Assembly: GCA_022730285.1 (NCBI GenBank) | Contig: DZCQ01000001.1 | Span: forward strand, 113,263-134,983 | Source of the DNA: Flavobacterium psychrophilum | GTDB lineage: Bacteria; Bacteroidota; Bacteroidia; Flavobacteriales; Flavobacteriaceae | Reading direction: 5' to 3' | DNA: 21,721 nt | Shown here: positions 15,422-21,721 of the stretch, one piece after another | Layout of the letters: each line of letters begins with the position of its first letter | How positions within the stretch are numbered: the stretch's first letter is position 1 | Position numbers and translations under genes: made by a program | Notes under the pieces: generated by a model | The model's database searches: none | The model's input: the letters and a program-made list of their open reading frames with translations, nothing else | What the model was told of the DNA's origin: nothing

Positions 15422-16366
15422 TTAGTTTTTTTTAGGCTCTGTATATGGTTTTTCTTTTTTGCCAAATAGTGATACATTTACGTATCTGGTTGGGTGCAAA
15501 CGCAAATCTTGTAGTAGTAGCTCTAACTCGTTAGACGCTTGATTGAGGTTGTTATACAAAGCTTCGTCGTTAATTAGTTTGCCCATTGTTCCTTTTCCAG
15601 ATTGTAGGTTTGCCATTATTTTGTTTACATTTTCTAAAGTTGCTTCTAGATTTTTTACTGTTTCACCTAGTTTGGCTTTTTCTAAATCGGCAGAGATTTT
15701 AGCGAAATTTGCAGTGGTCTTGTCAAGGTTAGAAACGGCACTATTAAGTTTGGCTTTATTATCTATTAAGATTCCGTCTATGTTTTTTGAAACGGTACTA
15801 AGATTTGCCATTGTTTTATTCAAACTAGCAATTGCTGCTTGAAGGTTTGTTTGTGTTTGTGCATCAAGCACGTTATTTATATTCCCAATTAATTGGTCTG
15901 CATTGCCTAGAACTTTATCTAATCTTACTTGTAGTGGTGCAAGTTTTTCGCCAAGTGCATCTGTAAGGCTAAGCTTTGTTCCAGAAACTAACGTATCGTT
16001 GTTTTCTGCAATTTTACTATCTCGATAATTTGGGATTATTGCAATTTGCTTTCCTGCAATTACTCCTGGTTCGTATATTTGTGCAACGCTGGATTTTGGA
16101 ATTGGAAATTGTTCTTCATCAATTTGTAGTTCTACTAACAATTTTCCGTTTGTGTTTAGGGTTATTGCATTTACTTTTCCAATAATCTTTCCACTAATGG
16201 TTACAGGTGCAGATGTAGCAAGCCCTTCTACATTATTATATTGAACAAATAATTTTTTGTGATTATTAAGTATGTTTTGTCCTTTTAGGAAATTATACCC
16301 CCAGATAAAGACTAAGATAGATACAATTACTAGTAATGCTGTTTTGACTTCTTTGGTAATTTTCAA
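15422..16366 (-). CDS. MlaD-family (MCE domain) protein
   Basis: This 314-aa protein has one N-terminal membrane anchor (about residues 8-25) followed by an MCE domain (about 37-115). The signature EGLATSAPVTISGKIIGKV (47-65) matches the GLxxGAPVxxxGxxVGxV pattern of MlaD. Residues about 140-300 are a long helical, low-complexity stretch with repeated Leu/Asn/Lys/Thr heptad-like patterns (for example SNLDKTTANFAKISADLEKA), probably a coiled coil or helical bundle that forms the periplasmic needle of MCE proteins. MCE proteins carry lipids between inner and outer membranes with an MlaE/MlaF ABC transporter; those genes are not in this window. It lies 40 nt downstream of the amidase gene and 20 nt upstream of the Hdr-like gene. 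Confidence 0.92.
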   Translation of the reverse strand: MKITKEVKTALLVIVSILVFIWGYNFLKGQNILNNHKKLFVQYNNVEGLATSAPVTISGKIIGKVNAITLNTNGKLLVELQIDEEQFPIPKSSVAQIYEPGVIAGKQIAIIPNYRDSKIAENNDTLVSGTKLSLTDALGEKLAPLQVRLDKVLGNADQLIGNINNVLDAQTQTNLQAAIASLNKTMANLSTVSKNIDGILIDNKAKLNSAVSNLDKTTANFAKISADLEKAKLGETVKNLEATLENVNKIMANLQSGKGTMGKLINDEALYNNLNQASNELELLLQDLRLHPTRYVNVSLFGKKEKPYTEPKKN

Positions 16367-16406
16367 AATAATTATTTTTTTACAAAGTTACTAAATTCTT
16401 GTGAGT

Positions 16407-17561
16407 TTATTTTTTTAAAGCTTCGTTGAGGCTAATTTTTTTATTACTTTTAAATGCAACAATAAAAGCACCATCATATCCTCTTGTTTTCGCTTCTAGC
16501 AATTGTATTTTTGCTACAACATAGTCGTTTGTACCACCATATAAATATTTATAATAGCCATTTTCTTTAATAGAAGATATTTCCTTTAGCCCTTTAAAGT
16601 TGGCTGAATTTGTGGGAATATTGCTTTTACTAGCTTTAATCTGAATTTTATAAATAGGCAAACTATCATCTAAGGGTTTTATGATTGTTTGCTCTGAATT
16701 AGAAGAATTTTTATCGATTTCCTTAGGACTTTCGTTAATTGGTGCGGGTTTTTCTGTTTTTTCTACTTCAATAATTGGCATTGTACCACCAAAGTAAGCT
16801 ACTTTCATTTTAAATATGGCTTCGGCAATTGCCTTTGCAATATTATTTTGTCCTTCTTCTGAATTTAAGTAAGATCCTTCTTCTTTGTTAGATATAAATC
16901 CAGTTTCTATAAGCACCCTTGGCATGAATGCTTTGTGTAAAACCATAAAGCCAGCTTGTTCTACGCCTCTATTTTTTCGTCCTAATTTGTCTTCAAAAGT
17001 ATTTTGTATTTCATGTGCTAGCTCGATACTTTGGTCTAAATATTCTTCCTGGGCTAAGGTTGCACTAATTAAGGATTCTGGCGAGTTTGGGTCGTAGCCT
17101 TTGTATTTAGATTTATAATTATCTTCTAATGTGATTACGTCGTTTTCTTTTTTTGCAATTGCCAAACTGGAAGCACTTTTAGAAAGTCCCATTACAAATG
17201 TTTCGGAGCCAAAGGCAGTGGTATTTTTATTAGCATTGCAATGTACCGATACAAAAAAATTGGCGTCATTTCTATTGGCAATATTTGCTCTTTCTACTAA
17301 ATCTATAAAAGTATCGTCGTGTCTAGTGTATTTAACTTCTACAGATGGGTCTTGTTCGAGTATTTTTCCTACTTTTAAAACAATGGCTAATGCAATTTTC
17401 TTTTCGATAAATCCATGGTATGTTGCTCCAAAATCGTGTCCTCCATGTCCAGCGTCTAATACTACTTTAAATTTGAAGTTATTGCCTTGTGCATAGCTGT
17501 TTATGGTTGTAATAATGGTTAAAAATAGGACTAATATAAATATTTTTGAATTACTTTTCAT
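16407..17561 (-). CDS. N-acetylmuramoyl-L-alanine amidase (Amidase_3), exported, with a C-terminal SPOR-like region
   Basis: A zinc amidase that cuts the bond between N-acetylmuramic acid and the stem peptide of peptidoglycan in the periplasm. A Sec signal peptide covers about residues 1-25 (ends SYAQ). The Amidase_3 domain follows: VVLDAGHGGHDFGA (His39), Glu53 in GFIEKK and SVHCNAN (His107) are the likely Zn ligands, and Glu219 in VLIETGFISN is the catalytic Glu. After a Pro/Glu/Lys-rich linker (about 260-300), residues about 305-384 (IYKIQIKASKSNIP ... YKYLYGGTNDY ... GYDGAFIVAF) resemble a SPOR peptidoglycan-binding domain. No inhibitory helix as in E. coli AmiC was identified with confidence. 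It is the first gene of the minus-strand cluster and diverges from lptD. Confidence 0.94.
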   Translation of the reverse strand: MKSNSKIFILVLFLTIITTINSYAQGNNFKFKVVLDAGHGGHDFGATYHGFIEKKIALAIVLKVGKILEQDPSVEVKYTRHDDTFIDLVERANIANRNDANFFVSVHCNANKNTTAFGSETFVMGLSKSASSLAIAKKENDVITLEDNYKSKYKGYDPNSPESLISATLAQEEYLDQSIELAHEIQNTFEDKLGRKNRGVEQAGFMVLHKAFMPRVLIETGFISNKEEGSYLNSEEGQNNIAKAIAEAIFKMKVAYFGGTMPIIEVEKTEKPAPINESPKEIDKNSSNSEQTIIKPLDDSLPIYKIQIKASKSNIPTNSANFKGLKEISSIKENGYYKYLYGGTNDYVVAKIQLLEAKTRGYDGAFIVAFKSNKKISLNEALKK

Positions 17562-17635
17562 ACAGAATAAAATTTTATAATAACCTAAAAAGGTTATAAT
17601 TTTGCTAAATGCTTACTTTTCTTTAAAAATAAATG

Positions 17636-17643
17636 TAAGTTTG
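17636..17643 (+). promoter_or_regulatory. Candidate -7 promoter element for lptD
   Basis: The plus strand reads TAAGTTTG, a full match to TAnnTTTG, 46 nt before the predicted lptD start, within the 128-bp divergent gap. No TTG occurs at the -33 distance. No matching box was found for the divergent amidase; a small 7-bp hairpin (17580-17597) lies close to its start. Confidence 0.4.
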
Positions 17644-17689
17644 TGCCTTTAAACAGTAAGGCATAATTTTTACAAAAATAGTATTTATA

Positions 17690-20353
17690 GTGTTGCGTAC
17701 AAACTTATTTTATATCATTTTTTTAGTTTTCTATGTTAGTAACCATGCTTTTTCGCAAGAAATTACTAAAAACGGAACCTCTATTCCTTCTAAAAAGGAA
17801 AAAGATAGCCTCCATATTAACCTAAAAAAAGCTATAAAACCCATTGATTCTATACAAAAAGACACTGTAATAAAGAAAAAATCCTTATTAGAGGGTCAAA
17901 TTAAGTATAAATCCAAAAAATATGCCAAAATAAATCAGAAGAAAAAGCAAGTAACACTTTATGATAATGCAGAGGTCTATTACAAAGACATAGAACTAAA
18001 AGCGGGTATTATTGTTATTGATTATAATAAAGATGAGGTTTATGCGGGAAGAATTAAAGATTCAGCAAATGCATATTCTCAATATCCAGTTTTTAAACAA
18101 GGAGATAATGAAGTAGAACCAGATTCTATCCGATTTAATTTTAAAACAAAAAAAGCACTAATCTGGAATTCAAGAACTGATCAAGGGGATTTTAGAGTTA
18201 AAGGAGAAATTACGAAACGTGAAAATGATTCGGTTTATTTTATTAAAAATGCCAGATTTACTACTTCTAAAAATTTAGATGACCCAGAATATTATTTTTT
18301 AGCTAGAAAGATAAAATTAGTTCCCAACAAAAAGGTGGTTACTGGATTTACCAATATGGTAATTGCGAATGTTCCTACGCCACTAGCTTTGCCCTTTGCC
18401 TATTTTCCTTTATCTAAAGAAACTAGTGTCTCTGGAATTTTAGTGCCAACTTTTGGAGATTCTAATTTGCAAGGATACTTTTTGCAAAATGGAGGATATT
18501 ATTTTGCGTTGAGTAAAAATTACGACCTGGCAATATTAGGGGATTATTACACTAACGGAAGTTATGCCTTACGTGCAGAAACTAGTTATGCTAAAATTTA
18601 TAAATACCGAGGTAATTTTAACGTGCGATTTGAAAACCAAATTACTGGCGAACGAGGACTTCCAGGCTATGCAAAAACAAATTTGTATAACATTCAATGG
18701 AGCCATTCGCCAGATGCAAAAGCAACTCCTAATTCTCGCTTTGCAGCTTCTGTAAATATGGGAAGTCAAAAGTATTTTAGAAGTTCTTTTAATCAAATAA
18801 ACACCGCGGCATCTTTAAATAACACCTTAAATTCGTCTATTTCGTATTCTAAAACCTTCAATTTTATTCCACAAGTAAACATCTCTGTGATTGCAAATCA
18901 TAGCCAAAATACCAACACAGGAGCCATAAACATGACTTTGCCTACTTTTACAGCTAATGTAGATAGAATTTATCCATTTGCTCCGAAAAATGCTTCTAAA
19001 AAAGGACTGATTAAAAACATTAATTTTAATTATAGTCTTTCGGCTCGTAACGAAATACAAACGGTTGATTCCTTATTTTTTAAACCTCAAATGTTTAGAG
19101 ATGCTAAAAATGGAATGCAACACACTATTCCTATAGGGACAAATTTTAAAATTTTAAAATACCTAAACGTTTCAGCATCTACTAATTATATCGAAACTTG
19201 GTATTTAAAAACAGTTAAAAAGCAATATAACCCACTTACCAATAATGTAGATTTAATACAAAATAACGGTTTTGATTCCTTTAGAACCTATAATTTTAAC
19301 TCTGGAATTGGAACTACTGTTTATGGTACTTTTAAGATAAGCGACACAAAGCGACTTCAAGCCATTAGGCATGTCATGACTCCAAACGTTTCGTATAGTT
19401 ATGCTCCAAGTTTTGCAAAATACTACGACACTTATGCAATAGATGGAAGTGGACAAATGGCAGAATATAGCCGTTTTGAAGGCGGAATTTATGGTGAACC
19501 AGGAAAAACTTTTGCTAGTAGTTTAAATTTTTCTATCAATAACACCTTTGAAGCAAAAGTACGAGATAAAGATTCTACAAAAGTAGAAGCTAAAAAAATA
19601 ATGTTATTAAACAATCTTCAAGTTTCTACTGGTTACAATCTTGCGGCAGAACCTAACACACAAAAATGGCAGCCTGTACGAGTTTCTGGTGGAACTAATT
19701 TGTTTAAAGAAAAAATGAATGTCAATTTCGCAACCACACTAAACCCTTATGCAATAGATGCTTACGGAAATCCTTTAGCAATTTATAATATTGATAATGG
19801 TGGAAGTTTGTTTCGACTAACTAGTGCGAATATGACCCTTAATTATTCTTTTTCAAGCAAAGGTGAAAGTGGAAACGACAAGAAAAAAAACAATAGAAGT
19901 TTACAAAATGGTGGAAGAAATGATGATTTGTTTGGGCAAACCACCGACTTTACTAACAGGCAAGAAAGTCAATTTAGCGATGATGATAAAGAACAACCAT
20001 TTGAAGGTTTTTTTAAATCTTCTATTCCTTGGGATTTAAGACTAGCTTATTCGGTAACTTATAGTAATGACAGGCGAGAGAGAAAAATAGCAACTAATTC
20101 CTTAATGTTTTCTGGAAATATCGATATAACTCCTAAGTGGAAAGTTGGAGTTTCCTCTGGATATGATTTTGCAAATAAAGGGGTTACTTATACACAATTG
20201 CGTTTTGAACGAGATTTATTAAGCTGGCGAATGGACTTTAGCTGGATGCCTTTTGGAGAGAGAGCCTCTTGGTACTTTTTTATAGGAATTAGTTCTTCCG
20301 TACTTAGTGATATTAAATGGGACAAGCACAATACAGCCGACAAGCGATTGTAA
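17690..20353 (+). CDS. lptD: LPS-assembly outer-membrane protein LptD (Bacteroidota type)
   Basis: LptD is the outer-membrane barrel that inserts lipopolysaccharide into the outer leaflet, working with LptE. A signal peptide covers residues 1-22 (hydrophobic FYIIFLVFYV, then HAFSQ). An OstA/LptA-like jellyroll follows (about 75-230): QVTLYDNAEVYYKDIELKAG and the blocks DEVYAGRIKDS and PTPLALPFAYFPLS match this family. From about 240 to the end are alternating amphipathic strands of a large barrel. The predicted protein contains no cysteine at all, unlike E. coli LptD, which needs disulfides. No ATG is available: an in-frame TAA lies at 17657 and the first usable codons are GTG at 17690 or TTG at 17693, so the exact start is uncertain by one residue. 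It ends 8 nt from the convergent corA stop. Length 887 aa is usual for the phylum. Confidence 0.92.
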   Translation: MLRTNLFYIIFLVFYVSNHAFSQEITKNGTSIPSKKEKDSLHINLKKAIKPIDSIQKDTVIKKKSLLEGQIKYKSKKYAKINQKKKQVTLYDNAEVYYKDIELKAGIIVIDYNKDEVYAGRIKDSANAYSQYPVFKQGDNEVEPDSIRFNFKTKKALIWNSRTDQGDFRVKGEITKRENDSVYFIKNARFTTSKNLDDPEYYFLARKIKLVPNKKVVTGFTNMVIANVPTPLALPFAYFPLSKETSVSGILVPTFGDSNLQGYFLQNGGYYFALSKNYDLAILGDYYTNGSYALRAETSYAKIYKYRGNFNVRFENQITGERGLPGYAKTNLYNIQWSHSPDAKATPNSRFAASVNMGSQKYFRSSFNQINTAASLNNTLNSSISYSKTFNFIPQVNISVIANHSQNTNTGAINMTLPTFTANVDRIYPFAPKNASKKGLIKNINFNYSLSARNEIQTVDSLFFKPQMFRDAKNGMQHTIPIGTNFKILKYLNVSASTNYIETWYLKTVKKQYNPLTNNVDLIQNNGFDSFRTYNFNSGIGTTVYGTFKISDTKRLQAIRHVMTPNVSYSYAPSFAKYYDTYAIDGSGQMAEYSRFEGGIYGEPGKTFASSLNFSINNTFEAKVRDKDSTKVEAKKIMLLNNLQVSTGYNLAAEPNTQKWQPVRVSGGTNLFKEKMNVNFATTLNPYAIDAYGNPLAIYNIDNGGSLFRLTSANMTLNYSFSSKGESGNDKKKNNRSLQNGGRNDDLFGQTTDFTNRQESQFSDDDKEQPFEGFFKSSIPWDLRLAYSVTYSNDRRERKIATNSLMFSGNIDITPKWKVGVSSGYDFANKGVTYTQLRFERDLLSWRMDFSWMPFGERASWYFFIGISSSVLSDIKWDKHNTADKRL

Positions 20354-20361
20354 TTTCTATT

Positions 20362-21432
20362 TTAATACCATTTTCTTTTTTTAAAATAAACAAGCATAGC
20401 CATAAACAATATTGCCATACTGGCTAAAATAATAAAGTAGCCATATTCCCAATGCAATTCAGGCATATTGTCAAAATTCATACCATAAACTCCTACTATA
20501 AAGGTAAGTGGCATAAAAAAAACAGAAACTACCGTTAGGGTTTTCATTACCTCATTTAATTTATGATTTTGTGCAGAAAAATAAAAATTAGAAGCACTTT
20601 CTAGAGAAATTACATCGTATTCTATTTGTTCTAGTAACTCTAACGTTTTTTGATGTAATCTATCAAAAAAGCTACTGTTTTCTGGTAAAATAAAGTTAAA
20701 AACAGTGTCTTCTTTCATGGTTTTTATAGAATACAAAGAATCTCGTAATGGGATAATAGATCGTTTTAAAAAATTAAAATTATCTCTGTGTTTCTCAATA
20801 GTTTCTAACACTTGTGGGTTGGTGCTAGTTTTAGATAAGTTGATGAGCAATTCCACTTGATCTTCTTCGTTTTCTAGTGTAATATAAAAGTTTTCAATAA
20901 TAGAATCTAACAGTAAGTACAACAAATAATCTACTTTTTTTTCTCTAACAATTCCAGAATGCATTTTAATACGTTCTCTAATATGTGTGAAAAAATCGCT
21001 TTTTTTTTCTTGAAATGATGTTAAAATTCCGTTTTTTAATAAAAAACTAATTTGTTCTACATTAATACCTTCGTTATTATTAATAGGTAATAATGATTTT
21101 ACGTTAAAGAAAAGAATATTAGTATATTCCTCTAGTCTTGTTCGTTTAGTGGTGTTTAAAATATCCCCTAAAATTAGAGTATCTACTTCTAGAAAATCTC
21201 CAACTTTTTTGATAGATTTTGTGTCATTTAACCCATGAATATTTAGCCAATTCTCCTTTGTAAAATCTATGTTGCTTATAATGTTTTGGCAACTACTATC
21301 CACGCATTCTACTAAATAAGTATCTGAATACGTGTATAATTGCATTTCTGTAGAAACTTCTTTGTGTTTCCCAGTGTATTCTAAATATGTTGGCTGAACT
21401 TTTTTGTTCTTTTTATATTTAATTTTACGCAC
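20362..21432 (-). CDS. corA: CorA-family magnesium/cobalt transporter
   Basis: This is an inner-membrane divalent cation channel, mainly for Mg2+, of the 2-TM-GxN family. The pore signature YGMNF (GMN at 317-319) ends the first membrane segment (about 297-316) and is followed by the loop DNMPELHW and a second segment (about 332-350). The positive C-terminus KKRKWY is typical. Residues about 30-290 form the large cytosolic funnel domain with a long helix before TM1. The length of 356 aa is normal. The start at 21432 is 28 nt after the stop of the OmpA-family gene on the same strand, so the two may be cotranscribed. Its 3' end is 8 nt from the stop of convergent lptD, with no clear terminator hairpin between them. 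Confidence 0.95.
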   Translation of the reverse strand: MRKIKYKKNKKVQPTYLEYTGKHKEVSTEMQLYTYSDTYLVECVDSSCQNIISNIDFTKENWLNIHGLNDTKSIKKVGDFLEVDTLILGDILNTTKRTRLEEYTNILFFNVKSLLPINNNEGINVEQISFLLKNGILTSFQEKKSDFFTHIRERIKMHSGIVREKKVDYLLYLLLDSIIENFYITLENEEDQVELLINLSKTSTNPQVLETIEKHRDNFNFLKRSIIPLRDSLYSIKTMKEDTVFNFILPENSSFFDRLHQKTLELLEQIEYDVISLESASNFYFSAQNHKLNEVMKTLTVVSVFFMPLTFIVGVYGMNFDNMPELHWEYGYFIILASMAILFMAMLVYFKKRKWY

Positions 21433-21460
21433 TTTACCTATTTAAAAATAACTGAATAAT

Positions 21461-21721
21461 TTATTTTTCTATTAATTTCAAAGAAATTCTTCTATTATCA
21501 GCACGACCTTCTTCGGTGTCGTTAGTTGCAATTGGAAATTCCTGTCCAAAACCTTCAGCAGAAATTCTATTTTGTTGAACACCTAGTTTAACTAATGCTT
21601 TAAGTACTGCATTAGACCTTTGTGTAGATAGATTTTTGTTGCTGGTTGCATCTCCTAAATTATCTGTATAAGAAGCTATTTTTATTTTTACTTTTGGAAA
21701 TGAATTTAATATTTCGGCAAG
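21461..21721 (-). CDS. OmpA-family protein, C-terminal peptidoglycan-binding domain (partial: N-terminal part lies beyond the window)
   Basis: The last 86 residues of an OmpA-like C-terminal domain are visible in one open frame running to the window edge, with a TAA stop at 21461-21463. The strand order and motifs are standard: VKIKIASYTDN (Asp of TDN contacts diaminopimelate), NKNLSTQRSNAVLKAL, GVQQNRISAEGFGQEFPIA and the ending GRADNRRISLKLIEK with the conserved Arg. The usual EGHTD is ASYTD here, so Gly-His is replaced by Ser-Tyr. The protein probably anchors the outer membrane to peptidoglycan; whether the N-terminal part is a barrel, TPR or lipoprotein domain cannot be seen. Confidence 0.92.
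   Translation of the reverse strand, partial: LAEILNSFPKVKIKIASYTDNLGDATSNKNLSTQRSNAVLKALVKLGVQQNRISAEGFGQEFPIATNDTEEGRADNRRISLKLIEK

Noticed and set aside
15543..15842. 99-codon open frame on the plus strand
   Set aside because: Antisense to the helical region of the MlaD-like gene; its apparent hydrophobicity comes from the reversed Leu/Asn/Lys codons.
17131..17496. 121-codon open frame on the plus strand
   Set aside because: Antisense to the amidase catalytic domain; no independent support.
17580..17597. Small hairpin (TAACCT, AAAA loop, AGGTTA) between amidase and lptD
   Set aside because: Only 7 bp and without a T-run; could be an operator but also chance. Not listed as a feature.

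Overview
The window looks like chromosomal DNA of a member of the Flavobacteriaceae (Bacteroidota). Signs of this are the very AT-rich sequence, near-universal TAA/TAG stops, candidate -7 promoter boxes of the Bacteroidota TAnnTTTG type, a bacillithiol gene (bshA), a Bacteroidota-type LptD, and a glycoside hydrolase 3 / serine hydrolase fusion lipoprotein typical of the phylum. The genus cannot be fixed from the sequence alone. No phage, insertion sequence, CRISPR array, tRNA or rRNA gene was seen.

Layout. Positions 1-977 (minus) hold the N-terminal part of a catalase. It diverges from an amino-acid permease (1184-3145, plus), which is followed by a 351-bp intergenic stretch containing a palindrome-rich repeat, and then by a LOG-type nucleotide phosphoribohydrolase-like gene (3497-4225, plus). 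A bidirectional hairpin terminator closes this side. On the minus strand come a PLP aminotransferase (4336-5526) and asnB (5668-7257), with a strong terminator between them. Next is a tightly packed minus-strand gene cluster read from 17561 down to 7449: N-acetylmuramoyl-L-alanine amidase, MlaD-like MCE protein, membrane-bound 4Fe-4S protein, HAD-like hydrolase, CCG-type Fe-S protein, two conserved proteins of unknown function, GH3/serine hydrolase lipoprotein, and bshA. Most spacings are 40 nt or less. The exception is a 113-nt gap that holds a second copy of the palindromic repeat. Divergent from the amidase is lptD (17690-20353, plus), which ends 8 nt from the convergent corA (20362-21432, minus). 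The window ends inside an OmpA-family gene (21461-21721, minus, C-terminal part only).

How the genes fit together. The 9.8-20.4 kb part is dominated by the cell envelope: peptidoglycan cleavage (amidase, GH3 hexosaminidase with a penicillin-binding-like domain), lipid transport (MlaD-like) and LPS insertion (LptD). In the same probable transcription unit lie a heterodisulfide-reductase-like membrane electron-transfer pair and the first enzyme of bacillithiol synthesis, so a thiol/disulfide redox theme is mixed with the envelope theme. The left part is ordinary metabolism: peroxide removal, amino-acid uptake, transamination and asparagine synthesis.

The items most worth following up are the two-copy intergenic repeat (3241-3336 and 13976-14061), the Hdr-like pair in one gene string with bshA, and the two uncharacterised proteins between them.
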